This document shows, in pieces, positions 35,091-46,600 of a stretch of DNA of 64,000 nucleotides. Below the pieces are notes generated by a model, which saw only the letters and a program-made list of their open reading frames with translations, did not search any database and was not told where the DNA came from. Position 1 is the first letter of the stretch; each line of letters begins with the position of its first letter. The position numbers were made by a program, and so were the translations under genes. This DNA is from Corythucha ciliata (taxonomy: Eukaryota > Arthropoda > Insecta > Hemiptera > Tingidae), in assembly GCA_038030265.1 (NCBI GenBank), contig CM075940.1, forward strand, positions 28,496,940-28,560,939, given 5' to 3'.

Positions 35091-35597
35091 CGAAACTTAA
35101 AACATGCGACCCGAATCTGATTTATCAACCAAAAGCATTAAATCAACCTCAGAAAGACTCTAACTGACAACTAAGCTCCCCCACTCGACGTCGAAAAAAA
35201 TCTCGACGTTTTGCCCCAAAGCTAACTTGATGTTCTTTAGAGCGTTGGTTCTAGTGTCCCTTCGTTCGTATACTTGTATCTCCGGGGGGGGGGGGAGGAA
35301 CTATCCCCCATATCCCCCTGTACCTACGCCCCTGCCCAGCACACGGACAGATAAAACGGTCGTTAAAAAATAATAAAAAAATTTGATGTGTTTGAAGAAA
35401 CTACTTGTGAGACGAACTTCTTCGTACGCCTCTCTCTTCCGGGCTTTTAGGCTTCATTTTTCTTTGATGTTCAAACTTACGAGAAAAAAAAATCCAAAAA
35501 TATTAGCGGGGGTGATTCGAAGTTTAAAAAGCAACCTTGCTTTTTGTTGCTAATTATAGCATTACAGGAGGGGGGCAGTTCTCAACCCAAACTGTTA
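35091..35597. other. Spacer between LINE and composite transposon
   Basis: No gene. Contains a G11 tract at about 35286 and a segment TACCTACGCCCCTGCC near 35320 resembling a hAT end. The last bases, ACTACGCC at 35598-35605, are the left target duplication of the next element after that interval. Confidence 0.5.
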
Positions 35598-35605
35598 ACT
35601 ACGCC
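35598..35605. repeat. Left target-site duplication (ACTACGCC)
   Basis: A perfect 8-bp match to 40226-40233 immediately outside the element termini. Confidence 0.85.
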
Positions 35606-35699
35606 CACTGGCGGACCTATGCGTATCGGGGCCCGGGGCGGAAATCTTCAAGAGGCCCCTAAAAGCCTCTAACTATACATAAAAACCTCTATTGGTAAC

Positions 35700-37082
35700 C
35701 TCTAAGCCCATTTCCTAATTTTAGCCAAGGCCTTTTCCTAATTTTAGCCAAGGCCTTTTCCATAATATTGTAGGAAAATTACCGCTTTTTCCACAACCTA
35801 TCCGCTAAACAGCGCTTATGCCAAGTTTAAAACGCGAATTTCTCGAAGAAGACAGCCGCGAATGAGTGCTTTTTGTCAACTTTAACAGCAAATTAGCGCT
35901 TTCCACCGCAAATTAGCAACGGATTAGCGGGGCAATCCCCCCCCCCACCTTATAGACATAAATATGCGCTTTTCCCCAACTTTAGCAGCAAAGTAGATTT
36001 TTTATCCTGTGAATCAGCGATGTTTCTTTAACTTTCCTGGAGTAGGCGTTTTCCACAATTTTAGCTGCAAATTAGCGTTTTTTTCTAGCGCTTTAATCAG
36101 TTTGAGCTGAAAATTACTCATTATTATCCGTAAAAATACCGGTTTTCTCGAAATGTTTACCACAAATTAGCATTTTTTGTTCACCATAACCATACGCTGC
36201 GCAATAGCGATTTCTTCTCAGTTTTAGCCGCGAACTTGCGAGTTTTTCACTCATAGCCATAAATTAGCGCTTTTTCTCAATTTTTGACGCAATTTGTTTG
36301 TCTCAATTTGTCTGATTCAGTGAATTAGCGCTTTTTCGTAATTTTAGCAGTGCAGTAGCTATTTCTAGCCCGTGCATTAGCGAACTTTGTTCATTTTTGC
36401 CACGAATTGGCGTTTTCCGATATTTTTACTGCAAATCGGCAATTCTTTTATTTTTGACGGTGAATTAGCACTTTTTGTTTCAATTTAGGCTGAAAATTAA
36501 CATTTCTCTTTATTCTAGCCTGAACAATTACTGATTTTCTCGATATTAGCTGCAAATTGGCGGGTTCTTCTACATTTTGGCACTGCATTAGTAATTTTTT
36601 TCAATTTTAACTACATGTAAGTAAAATAGGGCTTCATCTCAGTTTTAGCCGTAAATCAGTGTTTTTTCTTTTACTTATAACCACGAATTTGCCGTTTATC
36701 TCAATTTTAGGCACAAATTTGTCGTCAGAAGGCGGAATTAGAAATTCCAAAACACTTTATCCGCGATTATTTTCCTCAATTTTACGCGAATTCGCGTTTT
36801 TTTTTTTTTGTTTTTTTTGTTTTTTTTTTTTCAATTTTAGCTGCTTTGAAGCGTTTCTAACCTGTGAATTCACGAATTACCTTAATTTTAGCCACGAATT
36901 GGTGATTTCCTCAATTTTTAGCCGGGAATAACACAGTTGTGAATTTGCCATTTAGGTCCAATTTAAACTCGAATTAGCGTTGTTTTTGGCAATAATTGCC
37001 ACGAGTTTTGTTTACTTGTACAGCCTTGAATTAGTAGCGTGTATTCTCATTCTCAATCGTAGCCACGGGCTTGGTGCAGAGG
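35700..37082 (+). repeat. Degenerate 30-bp minisatellite, left block of composite element
   Basis: Family-1 repeats in forward orientation. The part from 36227 to 36934 is repeated at 37915-38602, and 36935-37082 is repeated at 39299-39445. The left copy lacks the roughly 700 bp that separate these two parts in the right copy. Confidence 0.85.
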
Positions 37083-37255
37083 TCAACGGCGCGTGTACAC
37101 CCGAGCGTCGCGAGAGGTGAAAGTACTGTTGACGATGTATACCCGCCTCGATCTCGACCTTCGGAGCGCTCGATGACAATGTACACCTGATAAAACAACT
37201 AAAACACCTCGGCTCACAACTGATCGTTTGACTTTGGGTCAGTTCAGCGTGAGTC

Positions 37256-37900
37256 ATGGATGCTAGTGAAACCATATTTGTAGAAAGTGGAAGTAAGCAA
37301 GGTCGGGAAGTTATTTTTCACCAAAATGGGAAGTTCGTGTTCCAAAAAGTGTTGAAAGACGGGACAAAGCGCTGGATATGCAGCAAACGTCGTGTGAAGT
37401 GCAAGGCTTTTTTGAAGACCATTGATCGTGAAGTGATCGAGAGCAACGATATTCACAATCACGAAGAACTGTCCGAGTTAGAACGAAATAAATCCGTATT
37501 ACGTGCTAATGTCAAAAGAAAAGCAGCCGATGACATTTCTACGCGACCGTCGAAAATTGTTAGAAGGGCTCTTTCGGAACTACCTACTGACGTTACCTAT
37601 CAAGAAGTGAAGAATTTACGTCGTGTTGCCTATAATATGAAACGAAAAAAAATTCCTCGATTACCGCGAAGTAGACACGAAGTAATGGAAGTGCTCACAC
37701 AGATTCCGACATTAACAAATAAGGGAGAAGAATTTCTTCAAGTTGTTGATATGTATATCGTCAGGGATCGTAATTTTTTCATGTGTTCAAAATGTTCAGT
37801 GTCTCCTCACGGTGGATTTTATATACTTGGACGGAACATTCGACTATTGTTCAAAATTTTTTGTTCAGCTGTTCACCATCCATGGATTTCGGAACGTGCG
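37256..37900 (+). pseudogene. FLYWCH zinc-finger / MULE-type transposase N-terminal fragment
   Basis: From an ATG at 37256 the frame encodes a FLYWCH domain at residues 10-75: GKFVFQKVLKDGTKRWIC, then RRVKCKAFLKT and NDIHNHEE, which gives the W-C...C...H-x-H zinc ligands. A basic linker follows (VKRKAADD). At about 37800 the sense shifts frame into FIYLDGTFDYCSKFFVQLFT, the start of a MULE-type transposase core (DGTF with the first catalytic Asp). The sequence is then cut off by repeats near 37900. FLYWCH domains are often joined to MULE transposases in invertebrates, and this is most likely such a gene, truncated and frameshifted. About 170 bp of non-repeat DNA upstream (37083-37255) may be its leader. 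Confidence 0.75.
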
Positions 37901-37914
37901 CAGAGCGCCGCAGT

Positions 37915-39640
37915 TGCCGCGAACTTGCGTAGTTTTTCATCATAGCCATTATTAGCGCTTTTTTCTCAATTTTTGACGCAATGTGTGTTGTCTCAATTTG
38001 TCTGATTCATGTGAATAGCGCTTTTTCGTAATTTTAGCAGTGCAGTAGCTATTTCTAGCCCGTGCATTAGCGAACTTTGTTCATTTTTGCCACGAATTGG
38101 CGTTTTCCGATACTTTTACTGCAAATCGGCAATTCTTTTATTTTTGACGGTGAATTAGCACTTTTTGTTTCAATTTAGGCTGAAAATTAATATTTCTCTT
38201 TATTCTAGCCTGAACAATTACTGATTTTCTCGATATTAGCTGCAAATTGGCGGGTTCTTCTACATTTTGGCACTGCATTAGTAATTTTTTTCAATTTTAA
38301 CTACATGTAAAATAGGGCTTCATCTCAGTTCTAGCCGTAAATCAGTGTTTTTTCTTTTACTTATAACCACGAATTTGCCGTTTATCTCAATTTTAGGCAC
38401 AAATTTGTCGTCAGAAGGCGGAATTAGAAATTCCAAAACACTTTATCCGCGATTATTTTCCTCAATTTTAGCCGCGAATTCGCGTTTTTTTTATTTTTTC
38501 AATTTTAGCTGCTTTGAAGCGTTTCTAACCTGTGAATTCACGAATTACCTTAATTTTAGCCACGAATTGGTGATTTCCTCAATTTTTAGCCGGGAATAAC
38601 ACTGTTTCCCAATTTGAGATGAAAACGAGAGTTTGTATTTATTTATGACATGCTAATTATAGAGAATTTTTCATTGTTAGCTGCGTTTTTTTTTTACACT
38701 TCAGTCCCACGTCGGCATTTTTCCTTCAATTTTTGCTATGGATTAGCGCTTATTGTTTAGTTTTAGCCTCGAACGGAAGCTACGCATTGGCGTTTTGTAA
38801 ATTTTTTAAGATTTAGTGATTTTAACCAATTTTGGCCACGGGTTAGCGCTTTTAATCAATTTTAGCAGTGCAGTGGGGATTCTTTCGTTTGTATTGGCGA
38901 TTTTCCCCCATTTTAGCCACGATTTGGCATTTTCAGCTGCGGATTAGCCATTTTTTCATTTTTAGCAGCGAATTAGCACTTTTTTCTCAGTTTGAGTTGA
39001 AAATTAGTGTTTTTCTTAATGTTGGCCGCGCTAATTAATATTTCTTTCAATTCTAGCCGCGTTGTTTTTTTGGGTATTAGCCCCGCATGAGCAATTTTTT
39101 TCTACAGATTAGCGCTGTTTTTCAGTATGAGCCTCGGTTCTTTCAGAAGCTATACAGATTTTCGTTTTCTCAATTTCAGCCGCGAATTAGTGATTTTTCT
39201 TCATTTCGCTGAGAAGTAGCGTTTTCTGATAATTTTGCAGCGAATTAGCACATTATCTATTCTCTTTTTTTTATTAGTAGGCGATTTTTCGCCATTTGAG
39301 TTGTGAATTTGCCATTTAGGTCCAATTTAAACTCGAATTAGCGTTGTTTTTGGCAATAATTGCCACGAGTTTTGTTTACTTGTACAGCCTTGAATTAGTA
39401 GCGTGTATTCTCATTCTCAATCGTAGCCACGGGATTGGTGCAGAAACAACATTTTTGCAGGGATGTCTACACTATAGCCGTGGAATGGCCGTCGAATCGA
39501 CGATTTTTTCTCAATTTCGGTCCGGAAGTTGCATCGTGAGACCACGAACCAGCGCTTTTTCGCAGTTAAAGCCACGAATATTAGCGCGTTGCAAATAGCG
39601 GATCAGTACACTAGCGCGCTTAAGGACCTAACGAAACTTG
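37915..39640 (+). repeat. Degenerate 30-bp minisatellite, right block of composite element
   Basis: Family-1 repeats. 37915-38602 and 39299-39445 are near-copies of the left block; 38603-39298 has no counterpart there. The block boundary at 37900-37915 is where the FLYWCH/MULE fragment is cut off. Confidence 0.85.
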
Positions 39641-39798
39641 GGAGTGGGGGCGGTGAATTTTCTCTATTTTAGCCGTGAATTTCCCTCAAGGAGGCGCATA
39701 TTTCTGATGTATTTGAGCTACCAGAATAGCACTCTGGGGGGCTCAATCGAAGAGTCAGCCCACACTCTTTGATGATATCACTTGTAACGTTACATTCT

Positions 39799-39935
39799 CC
39801 AGGGGCCCTAGTTAGAGTTGTCGGGAAAAAATCCCGCAAGCGGTATCCAAGGACGCTACACCAGAAATAATACTATCTCGCCATAGCAAACACCTCACGT
39901 GAGTTTTTCCCGACAACTCTAACTAGGGCCCCTGG
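39799..39935 (+). mobile_element. Small inverted-repeat element (MITE 1)
   Basis: A 137-bp unit with nearly perfect 32-bp inverted ends: CCAGGGGCCCTAGTTAGAGT then TGTCGGGAAAAA on the left, and the reverse complement on the right. The interior (CGCAAGCGGTATCC, AAGGACGCT, AAATAAT, CGCCATAG) matches the inverted interior of the neighbouring unit at 39931-40069. No coding capacity. Confidence 0.8.
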
Positions 39936-40069
39936 GGGTCAACCATGAGCTAGCGTAAAAATACCGTCAAAACGCGGTATCTATGGCGTTATAACATTAT
40001 TTGTGATAGAGCGTCCTTAGTTACCGCTTGCGTTAATTTTTTAACGCTAGCTCATGGTTGACCCCCTGG
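39931..40069 (-). mobile_element. Small inverted-repeat element (MITE 2), inverted relative of MITE 1
   Basis: A 139-bp unit with inverted ends GGGGGTCAACCATGAGCTAG. It shares the CCTGG at 39931-39935 with MITE 1 and ends in CCTGG at 40065-40069. On the minus strand its core reads CGCAAGCGGTAACT, AAGGACGCT, AAATAAT, CGCCATAG, the same order and spacing as MITE 1. The ends of the two units are unrelated in sequence. Confidence 0.8.
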
Positions 40070-40225
40070 TCGGATATGAATTGAAATTCGTAAGACAAAA
40101 CAAAAAAACAAATCGTAGTCCAACCTTTTCATGAATGAACCCAAAAATCCTAATTTTTCCGCATTTAAGCTTCTCGGGGGCCCGGGGCGGTCCGCCCCCC
40201 TCGCCCCTACCACGGTACGCTAGTG

Positions 40226-40233
40226 ACTACGCC
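40226..40233. repeat. Right target-site duplication (ACTACGCC)
   Basis: Matches 35598-35605 exactly. Confidence 0.85.
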
Positions 40234-40683
40234 TCTGTTTCACTCTTGTCAGGCTCTCAAATTTCGTCTCTTGGCGGCCAACGATACTAGCGCACACAGG
40301 CGTTCCCCAAGGCGCACTGAAGTCCGAATACAGTAACCTTCCGGACGTCTAGGTTTCTTTTTTTTTGTGTGTGTCTCCAACAACTCCAATCCAATCTGCA
40401 TCTGGTAATTTCCCTTTTTTTCTTGTGCTGTCTTCAGTCTCGGTGAAGAACCACTTAGACCACTTAGTGAATGTGATGTTTAACGAGTAACGTTTAAAAA
40501 GGAAGTGAAGTGAAGGTTGCGATCGAGCTTTCCACCCTCCATCTCCAGTGTGAATGAAACCAGATTTTTTTCCGCTTATTTACTTGCATTATTTATTAAT
40601 TGTTTTTCGTTAGTTCGTGGCAAAAATTGACAATATCTTAATCGCTGTATAAATGATCAGGTGTCTTTGATACTCAAGCAAAC
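40234..40683 (+). promoter_or_regulatory. FCHO upstream region and probable 5' UTR
   Basis: The 450 bases before the FCHO start codon contain no repeats of the families seen on both sides. No TATA box is obvious at a sensible distance. The start context CAAACATGA is a good invertebrate initiation context. The transcription start cannot be placed from sequence alone. Confidence 0.4.
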
Positions 40684-43600
40684 ATGACGGTGGACTTCAG
40701 AGATTATTTTTGGGTAAGTACATTGTTCGAACACTTCTCTTGTACCAATTGTTTCTAATGTGTCAATAACAACCAATTCTTGTTTGAAGCTTGGTTCATT
40801 TATTTCAAATTCATTCAGTGTAATTAGTATCACGGAAGTTCAATAAACGAGGCTTCTCTTTCTTAAATGATTGCCTTGCGCATCCTTTCATATTCGTTCT
40901 GACGTTGTACTACATCAGAAGAGTTTTGGAAGCCCTTCGATTCGGCACGCCCTTCCCGATGATACCCGTTGCACTATCAGCCTTCCGTATTCTTCCACCA
41001 ATTATAATTGATTTATCTTGTTCGCAGGGCGAGAAAAACAATGGTTTTGACGTCCTGTATCATAACATGAAGTATGGTCTCGTTGCAAGCAAGGAACTGG
41101 CTGAGTTTTTAAGGGAAAGGTAAGCACCCGCTCCTAGTTTCAATGATTTATCGTGGCAATTAAAATTTGAGTTCACTGACACGAAGTTCGCGTATCTCTA
41201 TCCTCGCATGTGGTTCTTCCTATTGCATTTAAACAGGCCCCGCGCTATCATCACTCTAGAGATCAACTTGAAAAGAAGCATCAGTCACTAATTGAATGAG
41301 TCCCTTGTCGATCCTCATAACCGTCTTGTCAAGGTTTTATTCTACAGATGTTCAATATTGGTCGGGTCAAGTTAGATTAATTGCCATTTTTGCGCAAGAG
41401 AATGAACTACGAGCTCTCCTATTCGACGATTGTAGGCTGCTCGATTTCACTAAAATTAGCCTTATCATTTAGATCCTCCTTATATAAAGTAAAATACATC
41501 GTCTTGGAGACGTAAAAAAGTGAGCGAGCACGGGGCGCAGCTAAAATTTACGCCCTCTCCTATCGTCATAATCCAAACCTAAACCGGCCTATTATTCTAG
41601 AACAGAGGTTCTCAACCTTTTTGGCGTGGAGTATACTGATTAATCGAAAGTGGCAGGCCATGTCCATCGGTGTCGACCAACCCGGGAAACACGGGAAGAG
41701 CCCTGGAATTTTGTAAATTGCCCGAGAAATTTTAATGCTTTTCATGCTTGATTGGGAAATAAAAGAGAATGTAACGATCACTATCCCGATCAAAAGTTCT
41801 CATTTAATTTAAATGAACGACCCCATTGAAAAACAAACAGGGCTGAGACCTGAGCTGTGTATTTTGAGTCCGAAAGTTGACGTCATCACATGAACTCTGC
41901 AAAAAATTAAGCGGTTTCCCAGGACACGTATTTTTTTTCAATTACCTTTCGTCGTAACAGAAATGGGTGGCCTATTTTCGTGAATACACACTATTTTAAA
42001 ATGTGACAATTTGTTTACATCCCCCCCCCCCACAATGCAAATATAGAATTAAGAGCACAATAGCCACCCAGTTCAATTGACTGTTCTTGTGTTTGAGATG
42101 TACAGAATGTTGCTCCTATGAAGATTTCTAATCGAGAAAAGTTCGTTAAAAATAATTATCATTTCATTAATTTATTATTATTCACTTCGAAATATATTTT
42201 TAAATAGTGTTTTTGGAAAATAAGATTTTGAGTTTGAATTGTTCGAATTTCTGTTTACGAAATTTAACTGCAAGTATTAGAGCCAAAATTTGTTGCCTTT
42301 ATTTGCAGCAAATGAACCCCCCCCCCCCCAACACTCTAGCTTTGTGTTTGGGGAAATAGCGATCGGAAGGAAGGGAGGGACGGGGAAAAGTGTCCTCTTT
42401 TTCAGCACGGTACATCAGGTCACCCTAATTAAGCAATGACACATGGTTGGATCGTTGTATAGAACTGTGAAATAATTTTAAGACCAGTTACCCACCTGTT
42501 AACTCACGCAATCACACAGCTCAGCCCATCACCCAGTGGCAGATCTAAGCCTTACGGAGCTCCGGGTGATATGATAGGACGGGTCAAATGGAGTAAATAT
42601 TTAGGTAAAGAATTAAAAAATGAAAGAATTATTAAAGATTAAGAATAATCCTGCTGTGCAACTACTGCCAACACACGCTCTACATAGTCATGAGCTGATA
42701 CATCAGGCCTGAACGCAGGTGGTGAATTCCTTGCCGTTTCCCAGGGCCAATTTGCTCTATTCCAATTTCTAGGGTCCGTATTACAATTACAGTTTGAAAT
42801 TCAAGCATTTTGTAAGACAAAACCGTAACGGTAGCTATACATTGTTGGACGAAAAATCAAAATTCCAGGCCAAAGACAAAAACGTTGGACAGGATCCTCT
42901 TCAAAAAACCCCAATTGGCAACTGAGCCCCCAAAAATTACTGTTCATCCCCAAAATTTGATTTTCAGTTCCCATGGCTGGCAATTAAGCCAATGGTACAG
43001 GCTTTATACGCTCTAAAAAGTCCCAACTTTCATTAGGAATTCGCAATAAGATAATAAACTGTGAGCTTTACCCCACTAACTGACAATCCATGCACAGAAA
43101 AATGATCAATTTAGCATAAAAACATAGAGGTCTTAGCCCGGAAATCAGCTATAAAAATTATCATATTGCGACGAGAACCCCAAATTTTTCAATGTCAAAT
43201 TTTTCCTAGAAACTAACAATGCGCACCAGGCATTCACTCTTCGAGCACTAAACTACAATTTTGCCCTTAGAACCCGGAATGTGCCCTTCAGGCGGTCTTT
43301 AGAATCGTAAAAGATCAATTCCAGTTGGTCCTGGCCAAAAAACTGGTAATTTGGATGTGCGATATGATCATTCAACCTGGAATATGTTAATTCAGTTCCT
43401 GGAATCGCCGTACATACGAGTAACTTTTGCACTTGAGACTAATTATTTGGCCACAAAGCCGGGAATTGGAACAGATATATTTATACAATGTCGGGGCCCT
43501 GGGTGGCTTCACCTCTTGCCCACCCCAAACCTGCCACTGCGCACTACCCCTCTAATGCTAAAATTTGACATAATTCGGCAACCAGAGCAGCTAGATAGAG

Positions 43601-46600
43601 AGATTTCTTTTGGTACTTCCGTTTGTTAGCCCCCCTAAAAAAACAAGGGACACAATCATTATTCCATCCAGACCATTGAGGAAGTTCTTGTAGAGTGAAA
43701 CCGGTCTGGCAGAAAAAATAATTTTGGTGGTGCGGACATCATTCACGATCAATGAAATTTCGTTTAAGCCAAAGTGTGCATCTCAAATTTTATTGGTTGG
43801 TCTAGTCCCATGGCAACTATGCTCCCAGAACGTACTTCGATTGAGACTTTTCCTAAGGAACAAATCCAGCTCATGTCTTTGTCTGCTGGAGGATGCTCTC
43901 AGGGGATGGGGGGGGGGTGTCGAAACCCACCCCCCAGCACACCTGCCCACCGCACCCCTTCTCCCCTATGTTTAGAGCGATTTTGCCAGCTCAATGGGGG
44001 GGGGGGGTTAATTCTGCTGTTACACCCCCACCCCCTCAATTAGATCCGCCTGTGCTTCTGGCGTACTATAAGCAACAAACCCAGTGAGGTGCTTTGGCGC
44101 TCTTATCGTAATTTACTAACCCCATCCGCTATTTCACTGAATTCCTTCAGTGCTAGAGTCCATTCTTCAAGTAATTATTGTATAATATCCGGGAATTCTA
44201 TCAATTTTCACCCGGGAAAACCCCGGGATTTTTAAATCGGATCCCCTTGGTCGAGCCCTCAATGCGTCAGTAGCGTACCGAGGTGGGAGCGAGATCACCC
44301 AAAGCGACAAAACTTGAGAGAAATGGCTAATTCGCGGATAAAATTGAGATAAATTCGCGGTGAAAATCAAGCAAAACCGCAAGCTCGTGGCTAAAATTTA
44401 ATAGAAAACCCTCATTCGCAGCTAGAAACGCCAATTCGCGGTTTCTGGAGGCAGCTTCGTGGCTTAAAACCTGAAACTAAACATCCTCATTGAGGTGCCC
44501 CAATGCATAGATAGATAGTCTGCTTGTAGATGGATAGTGGGTGGAGAGGGTCCCGATGAAATTGGGGTTTGAAGGGGAAAAATGTGTTTGTAGGAACGAA
44601 ATTCGTAAAACAGGGAGTTGTAAGAGCAAAAATTACAAAATTATAGTTTTTGAATGAGCCAAACCCCTTAATTTGGTTTTGAAAGGGCCACATCAGTTTT
44701 TCGATCTAGTCAGGCCTGCGAAACTGATTTTAGAAAAAGCTGAACCACGAAATTCGTTTTTGAAAGACTTAAAATGCCCGAAATTACGGTTTGAAATTGG
44801 TAAAATTTAGAACCAAACCCGTGAGTATGGGTTCCCTATGGAAGAACGAAAATCCGCGGCTAGATTGGGGTCTGAAAGAGCCAAAAAATCGTGAATTCGA
44901 TTTTAATGGAGCCAAATTAGTTTTTCCAACTAACGAAACCTGCAAACTGATTTTCGAAAGAGCTAAAGCCGTGAAAAATCGTATTAGATAAAGCGTAAAT
45001 CCCCTAATTTAAGGTTTGAACAAGCCAAATCCGCAAATAGTGGGTTGAAAAAGCCAAGCCCACGACATTTGTTTTGTGAAAGACTAAATGTCCCTGTAAT
45101 AGGTATTTAAACGGGCCCAATCCGCAAAATTTGATTTCAAAAGAGTGAAATTAGGATTTCAAATAACCAAAATCGCTTAATTTGGTTTGAAAGAGTCAAA
45201 TTAGTTTTTCTGATTATCCAAACCTGCGAAATTGAATTTCTAACGAGCTACAGGCAAGAATTCTGGTTGTTGATGAAACGCGAACCCCCTGATTAGGGTT
45301 TTAAATGAGCTAAATTCACGAAATTTGGGTTTGAAAGAGCAAATCCCACGAAATTAAATTTTTGAAAGAACAAAAATCCCTGAAACGGGGGTTAAAACCA
45401 GCCGAATGCACAAAATTTGGTTTTTTAAACAGCGAAACTGGTATTTGATATAGCCATAATCGCAAAAATTTTGTTTTCGAAAGAGCAAACGAGCATGATT
45501 GGTTTTGAATCAGATAGTGAGAAAAAATATCTGATTTTCTGTCGAACGCTCTGGATTTGGGGGCCGAATTTCCAGTTTTTAATAATTGAAATGAAGGCAT
45601 GTAAAGATGTGAAATCGCTGTTTTGTTTTTCGACTGGATCTGTACCTGGTCATTTAGGATACATCCTCATTCCAGAAACGTGGGACGCGAGGATAGCTAT
45701 TATGTACACTCGGTGTTTTATGTGAAGAAAAAAAGGTGTGAAGGAGAGGGGCGGCGCCGGCGCTCACTCTAGTTACGCTACTGGATCATCTTGGTACCTC
45801 AAAGAAGTTGCCCCCCCCCCAAATTAGCCCCCCGCATGGTGCCAAAATAAGGCACCCGACGTGCACCAGTGGGCACCACCACCTTGAGAGCAGGTGAAAA
45901 ACAAGGGGGTAGCCCCCCCCCCCAAGTAGTGATTTGCGGTGATTTGACGAATGGAATTGATAGCACTCATTATGCACCGACAGGCACCACTAAAACTATT
46001 TCGAGCTGCTACCCAAATTTCCAAAATTGACCCCATCCACCCAAATTGAAGGAAATCAATTTTCCTGAATAAGGTGCCTCGTGATCTCGTGAAAGGATTT
46101 ATTGCCTTTCACACGATAACATCTGGGCACGTGCACCACGTCAAACTTCTGGCCGAAATTGAGAAAAAAACGCTGGTGTGTAGTTCCGGCAAATCCGCGA
46201 CTAAAGTTGAGAAAAGCGCTAATTCATTTTTAAAAGTTAGAAACATCGCTCATTCGCGGCAAAAAATAAGAAAAAGCATCAACTATCCGCTATAATTGTA
46301 ATAAAAACACGCTAACTCACGGCTACAAATTAGGGAAAAGCTCTAGGTCGCTGCTAAAATTGAGAAAAAGTGGTCATTAAGCGATCAAGTAAACAGCCAT
46401 ATTCGGGTTGAAAGAGATGCAGGCATAAAATTGTTTTTGGAAGCGCCAAATCCGCGAAATTGGCCCTTAAAAAGTGCCAAACCACGAAATTTTATTTTTT
46501 GGAAGAACCGAAACTCAATTTTGGCCTGAAGTTTGGCCGTGGATCAGAAACCACGAATTGACTCATTTTCGCAATTTTAGCCGGGAATATTAGAGTTTTT

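Larger units (their letters stand above)
35606..40225. mobile_element. 4.6-kb hAT-like composite transposon
   Basis: The left end begins CACTGGCGGACC and the right end, on the minus strand, begins CACTAGCGTACC. Both are flanked by the identical 8-bp sequence ACTACGCC (35598-35605 and 40226-40233). An 8-bp duplication with such ends is the hAT signature. A GC-rich segment GGGGCCCGGGGCGG occurs near both ends (35628-35641 and 40177-40190), in the same orientation. The interior has arrays of the 30-bp repeat, a large duplicated segment, a broken FLYWCH/MULE gene and two small inverted-repeat elements. No hAT transposase is present, so mobilisation would need one from elsewhere. Confidence 0.85.

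Noticed and set aside
36659..38599. Two near-identical 84-90 codon frames starting MFFLLLITTNLPF
   Set aside because: They are translations of duplicated minisatellite DNA, not genes.
44270..45791. Target-site duplication for the hAT-like element at 44278-45783
   Set aside because: Flanking octamers (CAATGCGT and GATCATCT) do not match, so no duplication is claimed.
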